Source: Chloroflexota bacterium
Lineage (GTDB): Bacteria; Chloroflexota; Dehalococcoidia; Lucifugimonadales; JADFKI01
Assembly (NCBI GenBank): GCA_009840355.1
Contig: VXNZ01000046.1
Span: 62,001-126,000 of the forward strand
Length of the DNA stretch: 64,000 bases
Reading direction: 5' to 3'
This document shows positions 25,982-34,624 of this stretch, piece by piece (positions within the stretch are counted from its first letter, which is position 1; the number at the start of each line of letters is the position of its first letter). A program made the translations under genes and the position numbers. Under the pieces are notes generated by a model, which did no database searches, was not told where the DNA came from, and saw only the letters and a program-made list of their open reading frames with translations.

Positions 25982-27400
25982 CTACTCCCATTCCCATTCC
26001 ACTTCGCCAAAGCGCACCGTGTCGCCGGGCAGCACGCCGGCATCTTCAAGCGCGCGAACCACGCCGGCGCGCTGCAGGTAACCGAGGAACTGCACGCGCG
26101 CGTTCCAGTCTTCTTCGTTCAGCAGCGCCGCTATCCGCACGGCACGACGCGACAGCACCACGAAAACATCGCCGCGCTTGCGAACGAGCTTCGTCTCCCG
26201 GCGCGGCTTGGGGCGCAGCACGGGCAGGTCGGTATGGTCTCGCGCACCGTCCGGTTCAATGCCAATAGTTTCGACAATAGTTTCTATACCATTGAGCGTT
26301 GGAACATCGCCAACCGCAATGTCAGTGTCATCGACTGAATCGAGAGCTATCAGCACGCTGTCGAGCAGCCCATCGACGCCGCTGCGTGTAGCCGCGGATA
26401 CGAAGTGCAGAGTGCCTTCGCCTTGAGGCGTATCGTCGCGGCGGCCGCGCAGCCTGCCACGCGATTCTGCGCCCGGCGCGGCGGCGGTGCGCAGATCGAA
26501 CTCGTCCGCGAACAACTCTTCCAATATCGGCGCAATCTCCGCCACTTCCGTGATGTCCGTCTTGTTGATGGCGACGACCTGCGGCTTGGATGCGAGCGTG
26601 TCGTTGAACATACGCAGCTCGTCGTTAATCTGCCGGTAGTCGCGCAGTGGGTCTTCCGCGCCGCCGTCTATCATGTGCACCAGCACGCGCGTGCGTTCCA
26701 CATGCCGCAGGAAGTCGTGACCTAAGCCGATGCCCTCGTGCGCGCCTTCGATGATGCCGGGGATGTCCACCATCACGAATGTCTGCCTGCGATGCTCGAC
26801 CACGCCCAGCACGGGCTCGAGCGTGGTGAATGGGTAGTTCGCCACTTTGGGACGCGCCGCGCTGGCCACGGACAGCAAGCTGGATTTGCCCGCATTCGGC
26901 AGCCCGATGACGCCCACATCGGCAAGCAGTTTCAGTTCGAGCCGCAGGTGCAGCGACTCGCCCGTCTCCCCCTTTTCCGCAAGCAGCGGGTATTGGTTCG
27001 TGGCGGATGCGAAGTAAGCGTTGCCGCGGCCGCCGCCGCCGCCATGCGCGAGCTCGACAGTCTGCCCCGCGTCCGTCAGGTCGGCGAGCAGACGCGGAGG
27101 GTTGGCATCGGCATCCCACACCTGCGTCCCTACGGGCATGCGTATGATGACATCCTCGCCGTCTGCGCCATGCTTGAGTGCGGATGCGCCGTTGCCGCCG
27201 TTACCGCCGTTGAAGCGTCGCTGGTATCGGAATGCGAGCAGCGTGTTGATGTTCTCGTCGCTGAGCGCGATGACATTGCCGCCTCTGCCTCCGTCTCCGC
27301 CGTCCGGTCCGCCGCGGGGCACGAACTTTTCGCGGCGTCCGCTAATGTTGCCGTCTCCGCCGTTGCCGCTGGTTATGTGGATAAATACTTGGTCTATCAT
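25982..27400 (-). CDS. obg: GTPase Obg/CgtA
   Basis: The 472-residue protein has the glycine-rich Obg fold first (GNGGDGNISGRREKFVPRG, GGNGGNGAS). The G domain follows, with the P-loop GLPNAGKSSLL (about 165), switch motif YPFTTLEP, DIPGIIEG (G3), NKTD (G4) and SAATRSG (G5). A C-terminal OCT domain (about 390-472, VVLSRRAVRIAALL...) completes the protein. It binds GTP and acts in 50S subunit assembly and stringent-response control at the ribosome. Its 5' end contains a perfect TTATCCACA on the coding strand (27376-27384), next to the candidate origin. Confidence 0.95.
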   Translation of the reverse strand: MIDQVFIHITSGNGGDGNISGRREKFVPRGGPDGGDGGRGGNVIALSDENINTLLAFRYQRRFNGGNGGNGASALKHGADGEDVIIRMPVGTQVWDADANPPRLLADLTDAGQTVELAHGGGGGRGNAYFASATNQYPLLAEKGETGESLHLRLELKLLADVGVIGLPNAGKSSLLSVASAARPKVANYPFTTLEPVLGVVEHRRQTFVMVDIPGIIEGAHEGIGLGHDFLRHVERTRVLVHMIDGGAEDPLRDYRQINDELRMFNDTLASKPQVVAINKTDITEVAEIAPILEELFADEFDLRTAAAPGAESRGRLRGRRDDTPQGEGTLHFVSAATRSGVDGLLDSVLIALDSVDDTDIAVGDVPTLNGIETIVETIGIEPDGARDHTDLPVLRPKPRRETKLVRKRGDVFVVLSRRAVRIAALLNEEDWNARVQFLGYLQRAGVVRALEDAGVLPGDTVRFGEVEWEWE

Positions 27401-27997
27401 TTCATAATTTCTTCAGCAATAATCATAATATGGTGGTAGATAGTGTACATTACACTATTGATTGGCGATCGCGCTGCTGAGTCGCTTATCTAATGTATGT
27501 GCTTGCCATGCGATAAATGACGAACTGATGCTGATAATTGGAGTGTCTGATTCTAGCATAGGCATTTGTAGATAGCGTTTCATTCTATGTAGATGGATGG
27601 CGAATCCTCGTAGATGGAACTTTTATTAGACAAGTTAGGAATGAGTTGTGTACGGAAATTCAAGGTTATCAACGCAAAACTGCGAGTTATCTACATTAAC
27701 GGGGTTGGCATGTATGTTGTTTGTTCAGATGAACTTCAATAATTCGCATCGTCAGGCAGCGAAAAGTTTGTGCGTGCACGCACGTATTCGTTGATTAACA
27801 TTGTTGCAAATATTTGTACGTAGCAGATATGTGGGAGCGCATAATGCCGGAAAGTCTGCACGGACAGGACGATTTCTGCAAACCGCGAGGGAAGGAAGTG
27901 TGGTAGATTTTTGTACACAGTTGACAGATGTAGTAGCCATAGTCTTTTCGGACTGTTGAATCTGCGCTGTGTCAGAAGTCAAAGACATCCATCGTAC
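27401..27997. other. Candidate replication origin (oriC) between obg and dnaA
   Basis: This 597-bp gap is the longest AT-rich non-coding stretch near dnaA and contains no credible gene. DnaA-box-like sites are TTATCAACG (27666-27674), TTATCTACA (27687-27695) and TTGTACACA (27911-27919), plus the reverse-oriented TGTAGATAG, TGTAGATGG and CGTAGATGG at 27567-27617. A consensus TTATCCACA lies just inside obg (27376-27384, minus strand). The palindrome TAGTGTA-CAT-TACACTA (27441-27457) could be an operator for obg. Position beside dnaA is the strongest argument; function is inferred. Confidence 0.65.
27567..27617 (+). repeat. Three TGTAGATRG sites at exact 21-bp spacing
   Basis: TGTAGATAG (27567-27575), TGTAGATGG (27588-27596) and CGTAGATGG (27609-27617) start exactly 21 bp apart, two helical turns, so the same DNA face is presented three times. 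Read on the other strand they are CTATCTACA and CCATCTACA, near the TTATCTACA variant of the DnaA box. A fourth GTAGATAG is at 27436-27443. Confidence 0.7.
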
Positions 27998-29407
27998 TCA
28001 CCCCGTAGCCAGTGCTTCCCGCACACTCAGAATGTCCCGCCGCAATTTCTGGTTGACATTTTGCTGTGTCTCTATGGTTTTGCAACCGTGTAGAACAGTA
28101 GGGTGTTTTTTGTGTAATGCGTGCGCGATCGCAGTGGCGTTCATGTTAGCGTCCTCGCGCAGGATGTACATCGTTACCTGCCTAGCCAGGGCAGTCTTTT
28201 TGTCGCGCTTGGACCCGCGCAAATCTTCAATAGCAACTCCGAAATGCTCTGATACTGCGTTGATGACCTCGCGCTCGGATGGCTGGTGTCTTGCGCTTTC
28301 ATCCTGCGTGTCCGCTATTACTTGACGAGCCAGCTCCTTGTCTAGGGGCCGCTGCATCAGGTCCGCATAAGCGATCACGCGGTTGAGGCTGCCTTCGAGT
28401 TCGCGGATGTTCCTGTATATGCGCGCGCCAAGCAGTTCCAGCACTTCATCGCTGACTTCCACGCTCATCTGCCGCGACTTCGCTATCAGAATAGCCATCC
28501 GCGTCTCGTAGTCCGGTGGCTGGATGTCCGCGCTCAAGCCGCTGCTCAGGCGCGAGCTAATTCGCTCGCTGAGAATCTTCAGCGAATGCGCCGGTCGGTC
28601 GCTCGTTATGACTATCTGCACATTGGACATGTACAGAGAGTTGAAGGTGTGGAAAAAACCTTCTTGTGTCTGCTCCTTGCCGATGAGGAACTGGATGTCG
28701 TCCAGTAGCAGCATGCCCGCGCTGCGGTATCGTAGGCGGAACTCTTCGGTCGTGCCTTCGTGGATGGCGCGGATGTATTCGTTGGTGAAATCCTCCGCCG
28801 TCGTGTATCTCACATCGATGCCCTTACCGAGCGCCTGATGCCCGATGGCGTGCATCAGATGCGTCTTGCCCAGGCCGACCTCGGAGTACAGCATCAGTGG
28901 GTTGTAGGCGTTGCCCGGGTTGTCAGCTACGGCGCGCGCCGCCGCATGCGCGAGTTCGTTCGACTTGCCCACAACGAAGCGGTCGAAGGTATAGCGCGCG
29001 TTCAGAGACGGTGCAGGCGCAAATGCGGCGGGCGCCGGATGCGACGATGCGGCGTCTGCTATGGACGCCGTCTGCGAATCATCGCGATCGCCATCTGCGC
29101 CGGTGTCATTGTCATTGGCGGACTGCCCGTTGGCGAGATTATCCGCATGCGTCAGCACTTGGAAGCGCACTGATGTTGGCTCGCCGAGCACATGCCCGAC
29201 GGCGCGTTCGACTATCTGCGACATGCGCTTGGTCAGCATCTCGGATATGAACGCGGTCTCGGTACCCACGACGAACTCGCCGTCGTTGAGCGCGACGCCG
29301 TCCGTCTTCTTGAACCATGTCTCGAAGGCAGTGCGATCGACTTGCAGTTGCAGTTCGCCTAGCGCTGCGTCCCATATCTGACTCGGCTGTTGCGCGCGGC
29401 TAGACAC
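27998..29407 (-). CDS. dnaA: Chromosomal replication initiator DnaA
   Basis: The product has DnaA domain I (IWDAALGELQLQVDRTAFETW), a variable acidic linker, the AAA+ domain with Walker A VGLGKTHLMHAIG, Walker B LLLDDIQFL and the arginine-bearing ERISSRL. The C-terminal DNA-binding domain follows. In domain IV the usual signature ending DHTTVLHA reads KHPTVLHG, so two of the residues that contact DnaA-box bases are replaced. GTG 29407 is chosen because GGGAGG sits upstream at normal spacing; TTG 29434 is an alternative. Length (469 residues) is normal. It starts replication by opening the adjacent origin. Confidence 0.95.
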   Translation of the reverse strand: MSSRAQQPSQIWDAALGELQLQVDRTAFETWFKKTDGVALNDGEFVVGTETAFISEMLTKRMSQIVERAVGHVLGEPTSVRFQVLTHADNLANGQSANDNDTGADGDRDDSQTASIADAASSHPAPAAFAPAPSLNARYTFDRFVVGKSNELAHAAARAVADNPGNAYNPLMLYSEVGLGKTHLMHAIGHQALGKGIDVRYTTAEDFTNEYIRAIHEGTTEEFRLRYRSAGMLLLDDIQFLIGKEQTQEGFFHTFNSLYMSNVQIVITSDRPAHSLKILSERISSRLSSGLSADIQPPDYETRMAILIAKSRQMSVEVSDEVLELLGARIYRNIRELEGSLNRVIAYADLMQRPLDKELARQVIADTQDESARHQPSEREVINAVSEHFGVAIEDLRGSKRDKKTALARQVTMYILREDANMNATAIAHALHKKHPTVLHGCKTIETQQNVNQKLRRDILSVREALATG

Positions 29408-29567
29408 TGACGACCTCCCCGTCGGGCGGCGCAATTGTATTGCAGTCGCCTGCCCGAATTAAACGATAAATCTCATCGTATCCGCGCATGCTATTGCCAT
29501 TTCACGCCGTTTCGCAAGGCGTCAAATGTTCCTGATTATGACCAAATATGGAGGGGTGACACTCCGC

Positions 29568-30290
29568 TTACGCCAGCAGCATATCTGCTAAATCCGGGAA
29601 ATCCGCCGCGGATATGTCGAATTTCGTTGTGGCGGCGGCTAGGGTGGATGTGCCGGGAAAGGCATCGGATTCGCCTTCGCGGTGGACATAAGCGGTGTGC
29701 ATTCCGATTGCCTGCGCTCCCAACAGGTCGCGTTCGTGCGCGGCAACCATCATCGCCTCCGACGGCTCGACTCGCAGCAGCCTTAACGCCGTCTGGTATG
29801 CCTCCGGGTCGGTCTTGTAGTTCCCTAGGAACTCGCACGACAGGATTCCGTCCCAGATGATGCCGTTGTGCTTGGAGCAGTCCACCGCGATGGCGTAGCT
29901 GAGCACGGTCAGGACGATTGTCGTGTACCTGCTGCGCAGCCGATTGATGGCGTCCGCGGCGTCGTGCCACGCGCCCAGGTTGTGCCAAACTTCGTTCAGC
30001 TCGTCGCGCTCCGATGCGGAAAGCGTCAGCCCGGTGTGCTTGTCGAGCACATCGTCCAGGACGTCGCGGTGAATCCGATCGGCGTTGCGCCACGACAGCT
30101 CGCCGGAGCGGACTCGCGCGAGATTGACGAACATCCACCTGCGCCAGTCTGTGGCAAATTGCGACACATCGACATCCGCGCCTTGCTCGGCTGCGAGACG
30201 AGAGACTTCCTTTTCTATGCCGCTGCGCCAATCGAATACGGTGCCGCCAACGTCGAATGTCAGCGCCTTGATTTTCATCAGATCGGTCAT
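29568..30290 (-). CDS. HAD-superfamily hydrolase, L-2-haloacid dehalogenase-like
   Basis: The 240-residue protein follows the type II haloacid dehalogenase pattern: nucleophile motif LTFDVGGTVFDW, cap region DWRRWMFVNLARVRSGE, motif II TVLSYAI, motif III Lys in NYKTDPEAYQTAL and the acidic motif IV region AAHERDLLGAQAIGM. Classical dehalogenases have SNGN at motif II and an aromatic after the nucleophile. Here these are SYAI and GG, so dehalogenation is doubtful and a phosphatase or other HAD activity is possible. Cytoplasmic; no linked pathway genes. Confidence 0.75.
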   Translation of the reverse strand: MTDLMKIKALTFDVGGTVFDWRSGIEKEVSRLAAEQGADVDVSQFATDWRRWMFVNLARVRSGELSWRNADRIHRDVLDDVLDKHTGLTLSASERDELNEVWHNLGAWHDAADAINRLRSRYTTIVLTVLSYAIAVDCSKHNGIIWDGILSCEFLGNYKTDPEAYQTALRLLRVEPSEAMMVAAHERDLLGAQAIGMHTAYVHREGESDAFPGTSTLAAATTKFDISAADFPDLADMLLA

Positions 30291-30467
30291 GGTTGTGTTG
30301 CGCCTTTCCGCTGCGGGTTGAATTACATCGCCGAACAGGACGGCCAGGATGAGGTGATAGGACGATAATGTAGCATAGATGCGATGGGTGTTGGGTATTC
30401 TTCACTCCTGCGCATCCGACCTATCGATGTTATTCCTCGCTTGGGTGTATTGTGCAAGTTTAAGCGG

Positions 30468-31142
30468 TCAAGCCGTGCAGCATTCCGTGTTGCAGGTGCA
30501 CGTTATCAGCCCGAACAGGCACGGGCGGCATGAGCATAGCTGAAGTTCTTCGTGATGCTTTTCTTCGCCTATTCCTTCCAGTCCTTCGCGGACTAGCCAA
30601 GGCACGAGCAGCAGGGCGGTCGCCGCGTCAAGCCACCACCAGCCGAGCATAGCGTTGGCGACAAGACCGGTGAGCAGCGTGAGGGAGAGGTATGAACAGG
30701 CTATTGTCTCTTTCGCCTCTATAGCGATGGATTGCAGGTTGCCCTTCGCCGCTATGCGGAGCTTCCAGATTGCTATGAGAGGCATGAATACTATGGATAC
30801 CAGCGCGAGTATGATGCCTATCAGTGATTCCTCCGCGCCGCTGTGCCCCATTATCGCCCACCCCGACCTGAACACTATCGCCGCCGACAGGATTAGGAAA
30901 GTCCAGCCGATGAATCGCACGATCCGCTGCTCTACGGCTTCCGCGTACTCTTCGTCCGCAATGCCCAACCGCCAGAGAACTAGGGAAGCGGCGGCAACTT
31001 CTATGTAGCTATCCGCTCCGAATGCGACAAGCGAGATGCTACCCGCCGCGATGCCGGACCACAGCGCGATAACCCCTTCTATGACGTTGTAGAGGATGGT
31101 AATCAAGAGCAAGAATCTGGCGAAATTGAGCATGCTGGTCAT
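30468..31142 (-). CDS. Cation-efflux (CDF-like) membrane protein with cysteine-rich tail
   Basis: The 224-residue protein has five or six hydrophobic helices. Helix 2 carries SLVAFGADSYIEVAAASLVLW, the position of the metal-binding Asp residues of cation-diffusion-facilitator proteins, and helix 5 begins with IEAKETIACSYLS, again a CDF-like metal-site helix. The usual cytoplasmic CDF C-terminal domain is absent. Instead the last 25 residues contain nine cysteines (LCSCRPC, CTCNTECC), suggesting metal sensing or capture. Likely substrate is a divalent or soft metal ion, but this is inference. Confidence 0.7.
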   Translation of the reverse strand: MTSMLNFARFLLLITILYNVIEGVIALWSGIAAGSISLVAFGADSYIEVAAASLVLWRLGIADEEYAEAVEQRIVRFIGWTFLILSAAIVFRSGWAIMGHSGAEESLIGIILALVSIVFMPLIAIWKLRIAAKGNLQSIAIEAKETIACSYLSLTLLTGLVANAMLGWWWLDAATALLLVPWLVREGLEGIGEEKHHEELQLCSCRPCLFGLITCTCNTECCTA

Positions 31143-31878
31143 CCTCGGTATGGACTGTTTCTAACAATGAATGATCTTACAGGATTATGAAAATATGCGT
31201 TTCATCTTCGCAGAAATGACAATTGGCGGATTGGCTGCATCTGCGAAATCGTCTCGAAAGTTGTCGAATATATTGGCATTGGCACGGCTTATGGCGCGGG
31301 GTGTGAGGGCGGCGACCGTTGTGGCGGATGCGTCCTGTTTGGAAGTATGCAGGCAACCAACCCTACTGTCCGCCCCGGGTCCAGCAGTTTCCTGTTCCCT
31401 TCAGCGGAGTAGCGGGAAATCTAACCATAGTGGATTTTCTCCAGTGTCCGTTTCCGACATTGTGCAGATTCAAGGACATCTCGCGCAGGTCTAGCTTAGG
31501 GTTACAATTGGCGACCTTCAGATTTGACTTTGCGTCCAAATATAGCAAACGCATAGGCGCACAACAAGGCAAAATCAAAGGCTGCGCGCCGTTTGAAGCC
31601 TGCCATTTTATGTCGTAGGATGTTGGGCGCTGGCACTTTGCCGTCAGGCTGAATTCAGGCATAATCGCTCAGCGGCTTGCGGCGCGGGCGGATGGCGAAG
31701 AGTTGACAGCCGACCGTCTAGCTGAAAGACTTGTCCAAGTGAGACATTCCACAGCTAATTCACGCGCCGATTTGCCACACTTGGCAACCGAGCATCCCGA
31801 CAACGCCGATCCCTAGTCGCCTTGATCGACTAAAAGCGAGAACGGCTTATACAAGCACAACAGAGGTTGATTACGACA
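31143..31878. other. Long non-coding gap without recognised gene
   Basis: About 735 bp before the GH32 gene holds no convincing open reading frame on either strand. A fragment resembling the right end of repeat family 1 (CTGCGAAATCGTCTC) lies near 31239-31253. The rest has a few short frames, none with a family match or ribosome-binding site. No tRNA, tmRNA or riboswitch was recognised. It may be a decayed gene region. Confidence 0.5.
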
Positions 31879-33435
31879 ATGACTACCAGTTATCCGCCTC
31901 TATACGGTCCCGCATACCCGAATGCGCTCGACGAGCAGATTCGCGCGCTGGATGCGGACGATGCGCTGCGCGCGTTTGCGGACGCGCGGTCGCGGCTTGC
32001 ATCCGATCCGTATCGGCCGGCGTTCCACTTTTCGCCGCCGCAGAATGTGATGAACGACCCGAACGGCCTGTGTTTCTGGCAAGGGCGGTGGCATCTGTTC
32101 TTCCAATTCAGGCCCGGCGGCGAGGACGACCGCGTGCACTGGGGGCATACGGTCAGCGACGATTTGGTGCACTGGCGCGACTTGCCTATCGCGCTTTATC
32201 CGGACACCGAGAAGGACTGCTACAGCGGGCAGGCGCTGGTGGAGGACGATCGCGTTATCGCTATTTATCACGGCACAGAATCGGGCAATGCCATCGCCAC
32301 CGCGTCCGATCCGCTGCTGCTGAACTGGCACAAGCATGCGAACAATCCGATCATCCCCATCGTGCCTATCGACGAAGACGGCTCGCCGTATCGCGTGTTC
32401 GACCCGTGCATCTGGAAGCAGGACGACGGCTATTACTACGCGCTGTCGGGCACATACAAGGACGGCGAGCGCGGTGTGGACTGCCAAGGCATCGACCACC
32501 TGTTTCGCTCGCGGGACTTGGCGGAGTGGGAGCACATCGGCGCGCTGCTGGAAGACAAACTCTACGCCGAGCGCGGCGAAGACCAAGCCGTTCCCGTCTT
32601 CTGGCAGCTGAGCGACAAAGACGGCAAGCCCAGCGGCAAGCACATGCTGCTGCTGTTCAGCCATAAGCGGTCGGGACGGTGCTATGTCGGCGACTACGAC
32701 CCTGTTGCGCACGATTTCACGCCCGACTTTCACCAGCGCATGAACTACGGCTCATATACGATAGGCGCGCTGCACGCGCCGTCCGCAGCCATCGGACCGG
32801 ATGGGCGCTTCACCGCTATTTTCAATGTCAAGGAAGGCAAGCCGGCGGCAGGCTGGGACAACATCATGTCGCTGCCGCGCCATTACTGGCTGGCGGACGA
32901 CGGCACGCTGGGCATGGCGGTCGCGGGCAATATGGAGTCGCTGCGCGGCGAACATAAGCAGGTCGCGCCGATGAACATTCCGGCAAACGATGAGGTTGTG
33001 CTGGACGGCATCGGCGGCAAGACGGTGGAGATTCAGGCAGTCATCGAGCCGGGCGATGCGCGGGAAGTGGGCTTGTATGTGCTGCGCTCGCCGAACGGCA
33101 AGGAGCGCACGCGCGTATCGCTGTACCCGCGGGACCATCGCCGCTTCGACACGAGTTCATTGCAGATCGACATCTCGGAAGGTTCGCAGAGCGCGGATGT
33201 GTTCGCGCGCACGCCGGAGACGGGGCCCATCAAGTTGGCGCCGGACGAGCCGCTGCGCCTGCGTGTGTTCGTTGACCGCAGCATCGTAGAAGTGTTCGCC
33301 AACGACAAGCAATGCCTGACGCTGCGCACTTACCCGCAGCGCGACGACAGCAGCGGCGTGTCCGTCTTCGCGCGCGGCAGCGGAGCGCGGTTGGCGGCGT
33401 TCGATATATGGCAGATGGCGAGCATTTGGGAGTGA
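31879..33435 (+). CDS. Glycoside hydrolase family 32 protein (beta-fructosidase type)
   Basis: The 518-residue protein has the GH32 five-bladed propeller: HFSPPQNVMNDPNGLCFWQG with the nucleophile Asp, WGHTVSDDLVHWRDLPIAL, the VFDPCIWK segment in place of the RDP motif, and GEDQAVPVFWQL carrying the probable acid/base Glu. A C-terminal beta-sandwich follows, with LRVFVDRSIVEVFAND. Members hydrolyse sucrose, levan or inulin fructosides. No signal peptide is present, so it acts in the cytoplasm, most likely on an imported fructoside. ATG 31879 is used with GAGG upstream; a TTG four codons earlier is possible. No sugar transporter is adjacent. Confidence 0.88.
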   Translation: MTTSYPPLYGPAYPNALDEQIRALDADDALRAFADARSRLASDPYRPAFHFSPPQNVMNDPNGLCFWQGRWHLFFQFRPGGEDDRVHWGHTVSDDLVHWRDLPIALYPDTEKDCYSGQALVEDDRVIAIYHGTESGNAIATASDPLLLNWHKHANNPIIPIVPIDEDGSPYRVFDPCIWKQDDGYYYALSGTYKDGERGVDCQGIDHLFRSRDLAEWEHIGALLEDKLYAERGEDQAVPVFWQLSDKDGKPSGKHMLLLFSHKRSGRCYVGDYDPVAHDFTPDFHQRMNYGSYTIGALHAPSAAIGPDGRFTAIFNVKEGKPAAGWDNIMSLPRHYWLADDGTLGMAVAGNMESLRGEHKQVAPMNIPANDEVVLDGIGGKTVEIQAVIEPGDAREVGLYVLRSPNGKERTRVSLYPRDHRRFDTSSLQIDISEGSQSADVFARTPETGPIKLAPDEPLRLRVFVDRSIVEVFANDKQCLTLRTYPQRDDSSGVSVFARGSGARLAAFDIWQMASIWE

Positions 33436-33439
33436 TGTG

Positions 33440-33466
33440 ATAGGCGTGCGCCTCTTGTGCGCCTAT
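33440..33466 (+). terminator. Hairpin after the GH32 gene
   Basis: ATAGGCG (33440-33446) and CGCCTAT (33460-33466) form a 7-bp stem with partial inner pairing, four bases after the GH32 stop. There is no U tract, so intrinsic termination would be weak. The opposing SDR gene ends at 33515, and a short CATCCTGCTCATCTTGTG-type repeat lies between. Confidence 0.4.
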
Positions 33467-33514
33467 CCTGAGGATATTGCCCACATCCTGCTCATCTTGT
33501 GCATCGATGTCAAT

Positions 33515-34312
33515 TTACCGGGCGCCGGCGGAGCGGCCGCCATCGACCATGTACACGCCGCCGGTGCTGAAGCTGCTTTCGTCGCTGGCTAGGAACATCA
33601 TCATCCGCGCGACTTCTTCCGGGTCGCCGTAGCGTTGCAGGGGAATGCGGTCGGCGAACGACTGCTTTGTAACTTCGACTGTGACGCGCGCATCGTCCAT
33701 CGACGCGACTCGCATCTCTTCGATGGAGCGCATCATGCGGGTCTCGATGGGCGCGGGATTGACCGTGTTCACTCGTATGTTGTCCGGCGCGCCTTCGAGA
33801 GCGGCGCAGCGCATCAGCCCGATGACGGCGTGCTTGCTGGTGTTGTACGCGGACATCTCCGGCGACCCGCCGATGCCCGCGGTGGACGATGTGATGACGA
33901 TGCTGCCTCCGCCGCGCTCTCGCATCACCGGCACGACGTACTTGATGCCCAGCCAGACGCCGCGCACATTGACCGCCATCACGCGGTCGAATACATCGAT
34001 GGGATAGTCGGGGATGGGCGACAGCGTGCCCTCGATGCCCGCGTTCGCCAGCAGTATGTCGATGCCACCCCAGCGGCTCACTGCGGCATCGATATACGCC
34101 TGCGACTGCTCCGGCTGCGTAACATCCGCGACGGTGTAACTTGCCTTGTCCTCGCCAATCTCGCGCACCACATCCTGCAATTTCGCCTCGTCGATGTCCA
34201 CCAGGGCGACGCTCGCGCCTTCATCTGCGAACAGCCTAGCGGCGGCATTCCCGATACCGCCCGTTGCCCCGGTAATCACGGCGACTTTTCCTTCCAAGCG
34301 AGCCATCTTCAC
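33515..34312 (-). CDS. Short-chain dehydrogenase/reductase (SDR), classical type
   Basis: The 265-residue classical SDR has the cofactor motif TGATGGIGNAAARLF, the NAD-selecting ALVDIDEAK, LANAGIEG, the catalytic Ser in SIVITSSTAGIGG, and the YxxxK pair in AYNTSKHAVIGLMR. It ends FSTGGVYMVDGG. It is less similar to the other two SDRs (24081, 55374) than they are to each other. A long lid segment (about 200-222, SIEEMRVASMDDARVTVEVT) may shape specificity. Substrate unknown; it is convergent with the GH32 gene. Confidence 0.86.
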   Translation of the reverse strand: MKMARLEGKVAVITGATGGIGNAAARLFADEGASVALVDIDEAKLQDVVREIGEDKASYTVADVTQPEQSQAYIDAAVSRWGGIDILLANAGIEGTLSPIPDYPIDVFDRVMAVNVRGVWLGIKYVVPVMRERGGGSIVITSSTAGIGGSPEMSAYNTSKHAVIGLMRCAALEGAPDNIRVNTVNPAPIETRMMRSIEEMRVASMDDARVTVEVTKQSFADRIPLQRYGDPEEVARMMMFLASDESSFSTGGVYMVDGGRSAGAR

Positions 34313-34452
34313 ACTCCTAGCGGTCCAGCGTTAGCGTTTCGTAGTATGCGCTATCGTATCACGAAACAGGACGGGGCATTAGCATTGATGGACATGGCAG
34401 GTCCATCCTTGTCAGTTTCCACATCCCGCCTCCCGCATTCCCAACCTGCGCC

Positions 34453-34481
34453 TTGACAATATAGCATATATGTACTACTAT
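34453..34481 (+). promoter_or_regulatory. Near-consensus sigma-70 promoter
   Basis: TTGACA (34453-34458), a 17-bp AT-rich spacer and TACTAT (34476-34481) make a strong housekeeping-type promoter pointing toward the terminase gene 144 bp downstream. It is among the best promoter matches noticed in the window. The leader between it and the ATG at 34625 has no recognised structure. The rest of the 34313-34624 gap contains a short ATTGATGGACATGGCAGG repeat. Confidence 0.65.
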
Positions 34482-34624
34482 CAATATAGCTGGGGACGAG
34501 CCTTTGTGGGTGCGTCTCTTTTGCTTTCTGAGGATTACCCTGTGCTATTACTGTGAGGGATTACGATTACTGCGATGCGCCGGAGCGCCGGGCGAAATTG
34601 ACCCGATATTGGGATTAGTGTGGG

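Noticed and set aside
31363-31662. A 99-codon minus-strand frame in the gap before the GH32 gene
   Set aside because: Cysteine- and proline-rich product without a family match or ribosome-binding site; it looks like chance.
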